From positions 2,604,001-2,668,000 of the forward strand of contig JAFEKR010000003.1 in the NCBI GenBank assembly GCA_019022495.1: a DNA stretch of 64,000 nt. Direction: 5' to 3'. Origin of the DNA: Epichloe hybrida. Its lineage: Eukaryota; Ascomycota; Sordariomycetes; Hypocreales; Clavicipitaceae. Numbering within the stretch: the first letter of the stretch is position 1; each line of letters begins with the position of its first letter. Position numbers and translations under genes: made by a program. The notes beneath the pieces were generated by a model, which was not told where the DNA came from, searched no databases, and was given only the letters and a program-made list of their open reading frames with translations. Positions 1-11,554 of the stretch are shown piece after piece.

Positions 1-241
1 AAGTCGAACCTTCGTGACCCCCTGGTACGAGGTCCCTGCTTCAAGGCGTGCTCTGGCCATCAAATAATTAATTGTTCACACAAGTCTGGCGGCTGCTGGG
101 TGGCTGGACGCCGTCTGTTGTCGAATGACAATGGTACCAAACTTCATCCATCCCTGCCTGCCATTGATGGTCAGGCCATGCTCCGTGCATCAACGTGTTT
201 TTCTCACATTGACGGACTATTGCAATACGTCCGTATGTACA

Positions 242-257
242 TACGGAGTACTCCGTA
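242..257. repeat. 16 bp perfect palindrome, TACGGAGTACTCCGTA
   Basis: TACGGAGTACTCCGTA is exactly self-complementary and sits inside a longer CGTAC/GTACG-rich tract (229-267). It is one of many intergenic copies of the same motif in this window; see the finding on the 14-base palindromic repeat. Confidence 0.85.
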
Positions 258-1388
258 CGTATGTACGAGTCAGAGGCTGGGCTGTCAAGTTCACGATGCA
301 ATTTGAGCTGTCTGGTTCAACGCACCAAGTATTACATGGAGAACAGAAAGAGAAGTTGCTTTATTGCATTCTGCCATGCTGTTCCACTGTCAAACGTCAA
401 ACTTGATGGGAGCAGTGCTGACAGTCCTGCTGCAGCTCGTCGATCGCATGACTCCGTGCCTACAGGCGGTCGGTTGCTCTGGTGCTCGCTCGAAGTCCAT
501 ATCTAAACAAGACACCAGATCTTGGGCATCCGATGTTGTTGTCGTCTGGAACTCCATCACCCCACACTTTTTGGTTCTTGACCAGTGCCATATTACACCC
601 AGCAACGTTTCGACGGTTCCTCACGTACGATCGCTGCCTCGTCTTATCTCTTGACGAGGATAGTTGCTAGATTTTCGGAAAAACTCATTTGCGTTGTTGG
701 GGATCCGTAGAATGTCCTTCAAGTCGCAATTCGGAGCTGTCAAGCATCGAATGCAGGTTCATGACAACTACATATGTAGTACATATGTAGGAACAGACGT
801 CGAGTGGGCAGTAATATTCGGATAGTCACAGATGATTCACTGCAGGGCGGAGGGGGCAACGAACAGCGGCTTGTTCATTGACATCAAGGCAGCACGTTCT
901 TGCACTGTGTGGACAGAAGGAACACAGGTAAGAGAAAAAGACCTCGGACACACCTCGAGCGAGTCTTGATAGCTGCTCCAATGTCAGATGGCGAGATTGC
1001 GATGGTTCTCGGTGTCGTCATAAAGAGGCCCCAACCGAAATGAGCTCCGAGAATCAAAGACAAAGTCGTACAACGTACGGATCCGTAGCAGTTCGCATCG
1101 AGAGACACGGCCAGCCATGGGTGCCTGGCCTCTGGTGACCGGGGGCTACACGCAAACTGAAACACGCTATTACACGATGCCCTGCCATTGACCCGAGAAG
1201 AGACGAGCGAACAAACAATTCGGGGTGTAATAATCCGTGATCCGTACGGACTGCTCCGTAGAAGACAGTTTATTTTATTCTGCATCAATACCTTTCTCTG
1301 ACGGACCAAAAATCTGGCGCAAACGGGCAGCATGAAATCGTAATTGCCGCGACTTTGATCCTCCACCAGGCTATTCATCCGCATTAAT

Positions 1389-1406
1389 GTACTCCGTACG
1401 GAGTAC
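1389..1406. repeat. 18 bp perfect palindrome, GTACTCCGTACGGAGTAC
   Basis: GTACTCCGTACGGAGTAC is exactly self-complementary. Its centre is CCGTACGG, while the copy at 242 is centred on GAGTACTC. Both are windows onto the same alternating 14-mer TACTCCGTACGGAG. Confidence 0.85.
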
Positions 1407-2937
1407 GTTGCAGACCCGTATTACCGTACCAACTTTATGTGTTTCATCATCGTACAGACTTCCTTTCTGTCTGTCTGCACTCCATGCAATAAACTTCGCC
1501 ATACGGAGTTCAACTCAAGGATCCTGATTCCTGGATGCCGCCCTTCTCCGCACACGCGGCAACACATCCACCTCGTTGTAGCAAAAAGCAGTCGTGTATG
1601 TATATTCATGTGGCTCCAGCAGCAATGGGAGATGCTCCCCAGAATCCCATCCCTAAAAGAGCAAAAGCAGCCCTACATAGCATAGCGCACATCGCACCAT
1701 GTTCTGCTCCGATCTGACATCTCTTTTCTCGATCTTGAAATGGGAAACCAATCATGCTGTTTTGCTTCTTCTTCTTCTTCTTCTTCTTTGTTCCTCCCCG
1801 CCCTGCCCTTCGTCCTCTTCCCCCTCCATGTCTCAGGGACCTCGAAGCCACAGACGAGGAAAAGAAAAGAACGTGACACGAGGGCGATGGTTCTTCAGGC
1901 GCTTCGCCAAGTTTCCAAGGGATGGTGTCCGGTAGCTCGACATGGCTTCTCTCCGTTTCGTTTTTTTTTTTTTTTGCAGAGTGTCACAGTGTTTTGTGGG
2001 GAAACGGTGTATCTACTCCCTTTAATCCGACTCTTGTTAGCGTCGCTGGGAACGATGGTTCACTCCAAATGATGGCGGTATGCCACCCCTTCCTTCCATG
2101 CATATGGGTTGTAAGTCGAGAACAAGTCGATTTTTCTCGTCACAAGCAACAACGCTTGCCAAAGCGCGCGGCAGTGCGTTCAAGTTCGCGAGGGAGGGGA
2201 GGGAGGGGAGGGAGGGGGAGGTCTGCTTGAAGACGTGATTGGTGGTGCATGGCATGGCAATCCGAGCCCAGACGAGAAGGTGGGCCTTCCCCACAACACC
2301 GAGGTCGCACAGATGACCGCGTACATACGGAGAACATATCACAAGAACAACACTTTGACATTTGACGGCTTGTGTAAATGCAGTGATATCGAATCGTTTG
2401 CGCTCGGAGCTTTTCTGCTCGCGTGATGCAGAATGTTGGAGGCTAGCTGAAAGTCATGCATGGTATGAATTATACGTTAAAAGTGCCTTGGCATTCTCAT
2501 AGTCTCTCTAACTTAGGAATTAAGTCTATCCATCTAGCTACCCTGTGCTGCCATCTTCCTCAACAAACACCCAGACAGCTCTGACCTTTGCGGCTGCACA
2601 ACACTTGGGTTCACGTCGTACGTACCGGTGCGGTGTGCCAGGTGAATGAGCCAACAATTTGACTTTCAATTGTGCGACTTGTGAATATACACATCACTTT
2701 GTACGGTCAAATTCTACAGTTTCCTTCCCATGCCCCCCGTACGCTTGCCCAAGCACCAAACTCCGAATACTATGCTGAGAATCGTTGGCCTTCCACATGG
2801 CCGTGTTCCTATATCGTATTGAATTGTTGTATCGAAACTCCCTCCCCACCCCGCCGCCTCTGCACGGAACACAGTCCGTATCATACAGGCAAAAGCCTTT
2901 GACTGGCCCCTGCGGAGTTACGCACACTTCCTCTCAC

Positions 2938-5198
2938 CTACTGCAGCGGTGCTGCGAACGCCTCCGGAGGTAATTGTGCCTACAGTATCATGGTCAGCAT
3001 CAGCTTGTTGCATTTCGTCACACAGGAATGTACTAGCACCAACCTTCTTCTCACTGAAAATCACCAAAGCCTTGTCGAATTCCCATCCAACCTGAGACAG
3101 GCACATCTCCGAATACGGTGGTACCATACCTGTTTGCTTGCAAAGTTCGGCAATCATTTCTTGGTGCCGAGCATTGGCATTGGCATCGGCTGGGGCTTGA
3201 TTCGGTGCAACAAAGACATTCGGCAATGCACTGAACGCCCTCAGTGACAGCAGATCACTGACAACCCTGACAGGGCCCTTTCCAGGCTGACCGGGACCTA
3301 GAACAAATGTGCGAGAGAAGCTTCGCTTCCCCACTCCCGCAGTTTTTTGATCGTATTCATCAAACTCTCCATGCACCGAGATTATTAGGCCATCCACGCC
3401 CATAGGGTTTTGGCCGGTAGGATCGGCAAGGCCAGGAAGAGGATGGCAGTCCATGATGTATTTGCTGAGATCGTCCTTAATATTGGGATGTTTGGTAGGC
3501 GGAAGGCCCTTCCATAGTTCCTGAATCATGTTTGCCCCCTTGAACAATCGCTGTACGCGGGCGGGTTGGTGTGTTATCTTGACGAGATTGCGAGAAAATT
3601 TGAGATATGCAGCCCAAGGCATTGGGGCCGGAGCGTCTGTGTCCCTAACTGACCGAGTGTCAACCGCCAAAGAGAATTGGCTACCGTCGTCGTAAAGCCT
3701 CGACGCCAAGCCTTGTCGATCACTGTCATAAGCAGTGAAGTATTCCAAGAGAAAAGTTTCCCCAATTCCGTTGACATCACGGAAGTCTGGCCCGCTCTGA
3801 GGTATGGGTTTTGGCTTCGAAGCAGCCTCTTGCTCTGCAATCTGCTGAGGAGTTCGCAACTGAGTGCCGTTGACGTCTTGCAATTTCGGAAACCACTGGA
3901 GAAGTGCTGCTGTGTAGTTCGGTTCCGCAATCTCAATGGGGTTTCCCGTCATGTAAATGGTTTCCAGGGATTTGAACTTGCCCCTCCATTTTTCCAGGGC
4001 TTGCATGTTGGCTATTTGATTCCCGCCCATGTCGAGGTTCTTCAACTCCGGGAATGTTGTGGCGACTGATTCAACTTGAGTAACATCGTCGATGCTATTG
4101 CTGGCTAGGCTGATGCTCTCTATGGCCTCTCGCTTCTCCGTGGCAGTTTTGAACAGGCTGTCGCAAATCGCCATCAATCCTTTGAAAGTCTTCAGGGCTC
4201 GCTCTCGATTCTCAAACATGCCTAGGTTCACGAGTTCGGCGTCGGAAGCAAGCGCATCAAGTTTCAAGAGCTTGTTGGCGCCGAGATAACGCTGGCTTAG
4301 AATGAATTGCAACTTGGCCCTAAGTTCTTGGGTTTCTTTGGATTCAGTTGCCTTGGTTTGGTAAGCTAGATCCTCGTTAGACTCAACAATTTCCAGTTGA
4401 GATCCGGCGAAGACGAATGTGTGAAGTTTGATGATGTCGTCTGCGTCTTCCTTGAGGGCCCCTATGAAAACGTAATCACCCACCATATGTGACTGTGTAA
4501 TGTTAGCGAGTAGATAAGGGAAAGTTCAAAGATATCCATGACCAGGGCGATATATAAAACGTGTCTCAGGTGAGATGAGCTTCTCAGCGGAGGTTCATAT
4601 TGTCGATGCCGCAGATGTGCAAACGCTTCGACGTGTTCGTAATACTATGGCGCCGGCGCCGTGGATTTTGCGTTACTGATCGACATACCTTCTTGATCAT
4701 GACTGGTCGGGGTTGTTTAGCAGTTGAAGACCTAAACGATGTGGCTTTCCTCTCCAAGAAAGCTAGCAAGTCACTGAGTCCACCATCCTGGTTGCTGACT
4801 GCTTTGCTCTGCTTCAGTCCGTGGACGCGCAGAAAGGATAGATTGCCCCTAGCTCGGGTAGTTCGTCCAGAATTGGCTGCCGAAACACGGGAGGCTAAGT
4901 TGGAAGAGTCGTTTCCCTTCAAATGTTTCAAAACAGTGTGTGCTGCTGTCGAAACTCCTCGCGGATTCTTGCCAGAACCAGCCCTTGCGGAATTTGATCT
5001 GGATCCTCTTGCCTCGCTGGCTGCAATTTTTGCGGCTCGCTTGCCAACAGCGTCCATGTCAAGGTCGCCATCTAAATCAGTCCTGGTCGCACCTGCCCTC
5101 TTCTTTTGTATACCTCCTCTTGTGGTAGTCTTGGCTCCCGATGTGGCTCCTCTATTCGCCCGCTGGGGAGCAGAAGCACGGGGGCCTTGGGGTGCCAT
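2938..5198 (-). CDS. MEX67: mRNA export factor Mex67 (TAP/NXF1 family)
   Basis: Nuclear mRNA export receptor that works as a heterodimer with Mtr2 and carries mRNPs through nuclear pores. My model has three exons: 5198-4689, 4492-3044 and 2979-2938, giving 666 residues. Intron 1 (GTATGT, GCTAAC branch, ACACAG) and intron 2 (GTTGGT, GCTGAC branch, CTGTAG) both keep frame. Order: basic Gly/Arg/Ala-rich N-terminus starting MAPQGPRAS, an RRM-like region, leucine-rich repeats (FPELKNLDMGGNQI, FKSLETIYMTGNPIE), an NTF2-like domain (FLLEYFTAYDSDR, MDCHPLPG, DGLIISVHGEF) and a C-terminal TAP-C/UBA-like domain (MCLSQVGWEFDKALVIFSEKK). Splicing intron 2 gives the family-like tail AQLPPEAFAAPLQ; reading through it would add unrelated sequence. 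The divergent neighbour is MPH1. Identity is secure; the second donor is weak. Confidence 0.93.
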
Positions 5199-5575
5199 GA
5201 TAAAGTCGGTAGTGGAGGGTGGCTTGTCAAGTGACGCGCGCGTCTTCTCGGCACAGGAGACGATCAACTACTTTGAAACGTAGTAGTCTGTGGATGAGGG
5301 TTTTTTTCTCTTTTGAATCGTCTTCGTTATCGTGGGTGGAGGCGCGTCTCGATAACTGCCTGGCCAAGGGAATTTTTTGTATGTGTTGTTTTTGATGTAG
5401 ACTTGGGAGATGAAGTATCTCAAATTTGGGATATTGACAAGACCACTGGAGGAAAGAAATCACAGTTTTAGAAGTTTATGTAGGACCAGGGAGTGTGAGC
5501 CGGGGGGCAGGGCGAATCGAAGGATGACAAGAATGGGATCAGACGCAATCCGCTCGAAGAGATGTTGATGGTTGT

Positions 5576-5914
5576 TCACCCCCACTGTGAGCGAGTCGCC
5601 AGCTCCCGCTGTGGCCTAGTGATCGAGCCTCCCTCTTCAGACAGGAGCGTACGAACGGGTCTGATCGGCGATGGCTGCGTTGAATGTTGCGATTGATGGT
5701 AAGGAAGGAAAAGATTGTTTGCGTGAAAGAGAGTTGTTGCAGGGTTGAAGGAAGGTTTGCAAGTAACGTCCAAGCAGGCCCGCTTTTCTGACTCACGGGC
5801 GGGCTGAGGCCTGGCTTGGCGAAGGACCAGGCAGCAGGTATCAGCTCATGCAAACGCAATTTGAGGGTTTCGAGCCTTTCGAGCCTTTCTATCAACTGAA
5901 CAGCTTCATCAAAG
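5576..5914 (-). CDS. Possible small spliced gene, 5' end not found
   Basis: Two apparent exons, 5914-5797 and 5674-5576, flank a 122 nt intron with GTGAGT donor and CGCAG acceptor. The first follows a CGCAG acceptor and encodes a leucine-rich helix (FDEAVQLIERLERLETLKLR, then LHELIPAAW). The second continues in frame with PSPIRPVRTLLSEEGGS and ends at TGA. The helix reads like a small coiled-coil subunit, but I recognise no family. No convincing starting exon was found in the 360 bp up to MPH1. It could be a real gene with a short first exon, or a remnant. Confidence 0.4.
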
Positions 5915-6044
5915 CTGCGCGAAAGTGCAGAGTCAACGTCATGTAATAATATACTCAGTGTACAGGTGGTCAAAGGCAAATACCTGTATCTCAAATACGA
6001 ACACTTCACATGATACGGCTCCCAGACAGAGGTGAAGCAAGAAT

Positions 6045-6050
6045 CACGTG
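6045..6050. promoter_or_regulatory. CACGTG box between MEX67 and MPH1
   Basis: The palindromic hexamer CACGTG lies 237 bp before the MPH1 ATG. In fungi it is a site for bHLH factors of the Cbf1/Pho4 type. One hexamer is weak evidence on its own. Confidence 0.3.
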
Positions 6051-6286
6051 ACACGGCATCTTTTTCGCGCCCAGTCCTCGTGGAGCAACACAAAGCGCGT
6101 AAGAAAAGCAATTGAAAGCGGCCCTCATTCGAGCTGGTGAGGGTGGCACATCAGAGTGAGAGCAGACGAACCAACACAACGTCACCACCATGATTGGATC
6201 ATAGCGTCCGTCGCCTGAAATCACATCCCCACGGAAACGAAAAGTGAAACACAAGCTGTCAATCCAGCCCGCGCTTCGTGTCTGCC

Positions 6287-9200
6287 ATGGATGACGATGA
6301 CTTCGGCGATGACATTGCAGATGAAGATATATGTGAGGCACTGAACCAAATCTCATCGTCTAGCAGAGTACAATCATCGTCAAACACAGTTGTTTGCGAA
6401 ATTCAAACCAAGAGGAGACCACATTCGCTGGCGGCAGCGGCAGCGGCAGATGTTCTTGAAGATTTGCCCTCTGATGCCTTTTCATCGCCAGAACCAGAGA
6501 GCGCCCCTGTTGCTGTGGCGGGAGCATCTAGAGACACAACGAATGGCCCGAGGCATCAATACAGCCTTACTAGAACCAACTCCGCTAGCTTTCGTCAGAC
6601 GACTCTTTGGGGCACCGTGGCCGAGGAGATCACACCGTCCCTAACACAACCGCCCAACCAAAGGGTGTATAGAGCCGATGTGCCTAGAGAGGAGGCCAGC
6701 CATCATGATATGGACAAGCAAGCGATGAAAACATGGGTGTATCCAATGAATCTAGGCGCCATACGTGATTATCAGTTCAGCATTGTCAAGAGCAGCCTGT
6801 TCAACAACACATTGGTCGCGTTGCCCACCGGTCTGGGAAAGACATTCATTGCTGCAACAGTCATGCTTAATTTCTACCGATGGACAAAATCAGCAAAGAT
6901 TGTGTTTGTGGCTCCGACCAAACCTTTGGTTGCTCAACAAGTAGATGCATGCTACAACATTGTTGGCATCCCTCGTTTTGACACAACGCTACTAACTGGA
7001 AATATTCAACCGGCACTGCGAGTCGACGAGTGGGAGACGAAGCGCGTCTTCTTTATGACGCCTCAAACTCTCCTCAACGACTTATCACATGGTTACGCAG
7101 ACCCCAAAAGCATTGCGCTCTTAGTTGTTGACGAGGCACACCGGGGCGTGGGCGAGTATGCTTACGCAAAAGTGACCAAACTCATCAGGCGATTCTCCAA
7201 GAGCTTCCGCGTGTTGGCACTGACCGCTACCCCTGGGTCAAAAATAGAGACTGTACAGGAGGTCATCGACAATCTGGGCATATCACACTGTGAGATCAGA
7301 ACTGAGGAGTCTCTCGACATTCGACAATACGTTCACGACAGAAACATTGAACAAGTAGTCCTAGATCCCTCAGATGAGATGAACCTCATCAGCGAGTTAT
7401 TCACACAAGCATTGAAGCCTCTGATGGATAAGCTCAGTTCTCAGAACATTTACTATGGCCGAAACCTCATGGCCATGACAGCGTATGGTTTGATGCAAGC
7501 ACAAAAAGATTGGTTTGGAACAAGAGGACGGCATGCGAACCAAGGTGTTCAGTTCATGATGAGAGCCATCTTTAGTGTCCTCACTAGTCTTGCGCATTCT
7601 ATCAAGCTGCTTACCTTTCACGGGATCAAGCCTTTCTATGACAACATGGTCGATTTCCGGAGCGAACAGGAAGGAAGAGGCGAGAAGGGATCGAAGTATA
7701 AGCGCCAACTCATTGAGCACAACAGTTTTCGAGAAATGATGGACAAAATCTCAAGGTGGCTTAGAACAGATGGTTTTGTGGGACACCCGAAGCTCACTGC
7801 ACTGGCAGACTGTGTCCTGAACCACTTCATGGACCAGCCAGAAGGTTCAGCCACGCGTGTGATTGTCTTCAGCGAGTATCGCGATTCAGCTGAAGATATT
7901 GTTCGAGAGCTCAACAAGCATCAGCCGCTCCTCAAGGCTAGTGTCTTTGTAGGCCAAGCTGACGGCAAGCGAGGTGAGGGAATGAAACAGGCGCAACAGA
8001 TTCAAATTATTGATAGGTTCAAGAAGGGAGAATTCAATATCTTGGTAGCTACGTCTATTGGTGAAGAAGGGTTGGACATCGGGCAAGTGGACCTGATTGT
8101 CTGTTACGATTCGTCCGCCTCACCGATCCGAATGCTACAGAGAATGGGCCGAACGGGCCGTAAAAGAGCGGGAAACATTGTTTTACTACTAATGAGAGGC
8201 AAAGAGGAAGATCAGTTTGCCAAGTCCAAAGACAACTATGAAAAGATGCAAAAGCTCATCTGTGAGGGGAGTCGTTTCAATTTTCGATTCGATCTGTCAA
8301 GCAGAATCGTTCCCAGGGAAATCCGGCCCGAGGTGGACAAACGACATGTCGAAATACCCATTGAAAACACACAAAATCCGTCTTTGCCGGAACCTAAGAA
8401 ACGTCGCGCTGGCGCGGGGAAAAAGAAGCCCCCCAAGAAGTTCCACATGCCAGACGGAGTCGAAACTGGATTCCAAACATTATCTCACTACATAAACAGT
8501 GGCGGCGCCAAGTCTAAGCAATCGAAACCGGCTCGAAATCCTGAACTCGATGATGTCGAGGATATTCCAGACTTGGAAAGGGTAATTCTGTCTAGCGACG
8601 AGCTTAAAGAGCTCGACCGAACATATCGCGACCTGCCATTCAACCATAATGTGGTCGAGGAAACGGACATGCCCAGTATGGCTGCATATCCGATTCTGCA
8701 GAGACAGCTCCGGCCAGTGGTTGATCTGAAACACGGCACCCAGACCAAGCGCATCGTGAAGCTTTTGGCGAAAATTGCCAATAAACCAAGCCAATTGGCT
8801 AGACGGCGCGATTCTCCCGGCTCTAACTCCTTCAGAGACATACCCGTCAAACCGTTTCTTGAATCCGACGGAGAAGAGTCAGAAGTCGACGAAGAGCCTA
8901 AATCTGGCCCAAGGAAGAGGGGCAACACGCCATCTACACCAGCAGGACCCCAAACCAAAAGAAGAAGAAAGACCTCAAGACAAGCAGTCTCGGAGCCAGA
9001 CGAAGCAAACGCCAGTTCTCATGACGAGGGTTCTCCAGCAACGCGAGCCCAAGTGCATGTCCATCAGCCCAAAAAGGCAAAAGCCAAGCGAAAGAAGTCA
9101 AAAGCGAAAGCAAGAAGCGGCATCAACAGCGACGAATTAGGAGACGATTGCGAGCGAGAGAGCGACCTCATGGAGAGTAGCGGCTCTGACGACGGCGCAG

Positions 9201-9511
9201 ATCTGCTGGATTTCGTGGTAGCAGACAACCAAGCGACTTCGAGCATGCCTGATTCGCAGGCAACATCACCAACAGCAGCATCGACACAACCCACACCAAA
9301 GGCAGCGGCCAAACAGCCATTCTATGTCCCCACACACTTCTCGGCTACCCAGGAGAGCGACGACATCCCTGACCTAGACACACTGATAGGTGGGAAAGGT
9401 CCCAAGCCACCTGGCACAGATGCGTTGTCCGGCTCGGACTCGGATGACGTAACTACACAACGTGCTGCTCGTGGAAGACGACAGGTGTTGGACAGCGATA
9501 GTGATGGGTGA
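6287..9511 (+). CDS. MPH1: ATP-dependent 3'-5' DNA helicase Mph1 (FANCM family)
   Basis: FANCM-type SF2 helicase that unwinds D-loops and remodels stalled forks in nuclear DNA repair, limiting crossovers. It is a single exon of 1074 residues. I start at ATG 6287 (MDDDDFGDDIADEDICEALN); codons upstream in frame lack an ATG. Visible motifs are Walker A LPTGLGKT (about 179-187), motif Ia FVAPTKPLVAQQ, DEAH box VVDEAHRG (about 279-286), motif III LTATPGS, motif V ATSIGEEGLDIG and motif VI QRMGRTGRKRAG (about 617-628). An acidic, Ser- and Lys-rich disordered tail ends in VLDSDSDG. Length and order fit filamentous-fungal Mph1. A GTGAGC just before the stop, with AG sites at 9533 and about 9556, could give a different C-terminus; I prefer the unspliced end. 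Confidence 0.95.
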   Translation: MDDDDFGDDIADEDICEALNQISSSSRVQSSSNTVVCEIQTKRRPHSLAAAAAADVLEDLPSDAFSSPEPESAPVAVAGASRDTTNGPRHQYSLTRTNSASFRQTTLWGTVAEEITPSLTQPPNQRVYRADVPREEASHHDMDKQAMKTWVYPMNLGAIRDYQFSIVKSSLFNNTLVALPTGLGKTFIAATVMLNFYRWTKSAKIVFVAPTKPLVAQQVDACYNIVGIPRFDTTLLTGNIQPALRVDEWETKRVFFMTPQTLLNDLSHGYADPKSIALLVVDEAHRGVGEYAYAKVTKLIRRFSKSFRVLALTATPGSKIETVQEVIDNLGISHCEIRTEESLDIRQYVHDRNIEQVVLDPSDEMNLISELFTQALKPLMDKLSSQNIYYGRNLMAMTAYGLMQAQKDWFGTRGRHANQGVQFMMRAIFSVLTSLAHSIKLLTFHGIKPFYDNMVDFRSEQEGRGEKGSKYKRQLIEHNSFREMMDKISRWLRTDGFVGHPKLTALADCVLNHFMDQPEGSATRVIVFSEYRDSAEDIVRELNKHQPLLKASVFVGQADGKRGEGMKQAQQIQIIDRFKKGEFNILVATSIGEEGLDIGQVDLIVCYDSSASPIRMLQRMGRTGRKRAGNIVLLLMRGKEEDQFAKSKDNYEKMQKLICEGSRFNFRFDLSSRIVPREIRPEVDKRHVEIPIENTQNPSLPEPKKRRAGAGKKKPPKKFHMPDGVETGFQTLSHYINSGGAKSKQSKPARNPELDDVEDIPDLERVILSSDELKELDRTYRDLPFNHNVVEETDMPSMAAYPILQRQLRPVVDLKHGTQTKRIVKLLAKIANKPSQLARRRDSPGSNSFRDIPVKPFLESDGEESEVDEEPKSGPRKRGNTPSTPAGPQTKRRRKTSRQAVSEPDEANASSHDEGSPATRAQVHVHQPKKAKAKRKKSKAKARSGINSDELGDDCERESDLMESSGSDDGADLLDFVVADNQATSSMPDSQATSPTAASTQPTPKAAAKQPFYVPTHFSATQESDDIPDLDTLIGGKGPKPPGTDALSGSDSDDVTTQRAARGRRQVLDSDSDG

Positions 9512-11554
9512 GCTTGTCGTTGCTGATGCATAGGTGGATGCTCTTCATTCTTAGGAGTTCATCGGAGCCGCAAATGGTATGGCGTGTTGCACGGCGCAAA
9601 CGGATTTCGGGCATGACGGAAGCCTGTATTTTTGCTCAGCTGTTTATGGTCATCAGCATTTACAATAGCTTTCTTAGTTTCTGAAGGGCACGGGAAAACA
9701 GCCGATTTGTTTGTCACACGGGTGGAAAACTTGCGACAGATAAAGGACGTACTTACTCGGACGACTGACTTCCTTTCCTCTCTGGCCGGCATGGTTCTGT
9801 CAGAAGATTCGTCACTACCTCCACTGTTACATAATTTGACCATGTTACATCCCATGATGGATTTAGGCGTTGCCTGCTGACCATGCCAAAGGCCCTACCG
9901 TCCAAGTACAGGAACGTCTTTTGCCGATAACATATCAAATTGATGCGTTCTAACAGGTTTACGTGAAGCGTCATGATTATAGTTTGAGCAGAACATGTGT
10001 TGCATTTTTCATTCTTTCTGTTTTATTACAACACAAATGCCAGGGCCCCCCTGGCTAGATATAGCCAGCAGCACTGAGCACGAGTATAAATATCAGTAGA
10101 AATCCGATGAATTGGCCACAACCCTTGATGAAAAAAAAATCAATAACAAGGTTGGCGATAAATTTTGCGACTGCGTTGACGCGAGCTTTGCAAACGCAGA
10201 AGAGTCATGGTTCGTGACAGAACAAAAAAAGCAGGGTACGTATTAATGCAACATCAAAAGGTTGTTTCACAAGCGGTCTGAGCCAGTATGAAACACGTCT
10301 TTGATGAATACATAATTTCTCTTGCGAGTGTTCAACAACAAGGAGTTTCATTAATAATGAAAACTCCAAGGAAAGCAGTGTAAAGCCGGGTTCACGCTGG
10401 AACAGCCCCCAAGTCGTATCGTTGATCGAATGTTTCCTCGGGCTCAATCTAGCCGGTAACAATCAAGGTCAGTCACATCGAGAACTCCATTGAGTTGGAA
10501 ATATTGCGAAAAGAAAAAGGCATTGCCCTATCTCCTTTGACGCATCGTTGCATCGCACATTCATTCACGAGTAGAAACCCCCAGATTAAGGTCGTCGGTG
10601 TCGTATATAGTCATCAAGAACCTGCCCCTTCAAAGACGTAATCGTTAGCATTGAGAACTTCCTGATGATAATTTCGCTGAGACAGCAAGGCTCAGTCGGA
10701 ACGAAAAATAACATGAAATCTCTTTCAGAAACCCAAGTTATAAGCACCACTCCCCCCACCCGCATCCAACCGTCTCAACAGACGAGGATCCTCACACACC
10801 CCAGCACTCCTCAACACATATGGCGATGCATTGAAAAAGACACCAGTTTGGAGTAGTGGCGGGATCAAATACTCATCATTGGGAATGCAAGCTGGACGCA
10901 AGCCAAGGGATCGTCCTGCCTTCAAGGAAAATAAAAAGAAGGCCATCTGATCCGGGAGGTGTCTAAGACGGCTCTTCCTAAGATTATTTGGAGGGTTGTA
11001 AAACACGATAATTCATCATTTTGAGATTGTGCGGTGGCGGGAGAACAGAAGAAAAGGTGGTGAATTTCCCTCTTTTCTTTTTTGTTCTCTGTGAATGCGA
11101 GGGCGGGAAAGGGTTGGCAGCGGTATACTTACATTTGTTGACATGCTTTGTTGGAGAGGGGAGAGAAAGAATTTGGTTCGGCACGAAACGAAAAAGGCTT
11201 TTCTTTGCCGGTGTGGGTCAGCTGGCGGGAAAGTGAAAGTGGAAGAGCAGAGATGGGGCTTTTGGAGCAGTGACCAATCAGGCGGCGGGCGAATCGTTGG
11301 CCCTTCTTGACGTATTAAGTAAGGCACGAGCATCTGCGTGCTTGCAAGTTGGGTAGCGAACGCATCATCATCGGCTCGCCCCAGAGGATCAGGACTCCTC
11401 ACTTTCCAGAAAAGCAACCCCTCTTGGCGACGCTTTTTCTGCCCTTCCCAATACTCCCTCCATCTAGTTCGTCACTTCTTCTACAAACAAATCATCTCCA
11501 TCGCCGGGAGTTGCAAGAACATCATCATACACCGACGATTTCACGAGAGACATT
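9512..11554. other. Intergenic, MPH1 to ATG33-like gene
   Basis: About 2 kb with no supported gene. Two short hairpin sequences can be seen: GCCAGGG...CCCTGGC near 10039-10056, and GGAGTTTCAT separated by a few bases from ATGAAAACTCC near 10342-10367. The last 500 bp is the promoter side of the ATG33-like gene and contains a CCAATCA box. Confidence 0.6.
11274..11280 (+). promoter_or_regulatory. CCAATCA box upstream of ATG33-like gene
   Basis: CCAATCA lies 275 bp before the start codon in the sense orientation. This matches the core recognised by the fungal CCAAT-binding (Hap/Hap-like) complex. Function is inferred from the motif only. Confidence 0.4.

Larger units (their letters stand above)
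1..2937. other. Gene-free left flank, repeat-rich
   Basis: I see no supported gene here. Reading frames up to about 166 codons occur but overlap palindromes and low-complexity tracts and resemble no family I know. The stretch contains a TTC/CTT microsatellite near 1766-1790, a T-run near 1960-1975, a G-rich GGGAGGGGAGGG tract near 2193-2221, and several copies of a palindromic ACGGAGTA motif (around 242, 1074, 1245, 1389, 1503 and 2325). It is downstream of MEX67, which runs leftward and ends at 2938. Confidence 0.6.

Noticed and set aside
1..60. Possible tRNA on the minus strand (GGTTCGA near the edge)
   Set aside because: The sequence upstream does not fold into a cloverleaf and lacks a box A; no other box A/box B pair was found in the window by eye.
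884..1384. 166-codon minus-strand frame in the left flank
   Set aside because: It runs through the palindromic GTACGG motifs, lacks splice signals and resembles nothing known.
4600..5283. 227-codon plus-strand frame opposite MEX67 exon 1
   Set aside because: It is the antisense of a well-supported coding exon with biased codon use and resembles no family.
9500..9560. Extra 3' intron in MPH1
   Set aside because: GTGAGC and two AG sites exist, but splicing would replace a typical acidic ending by unrelated sequence with no family support.
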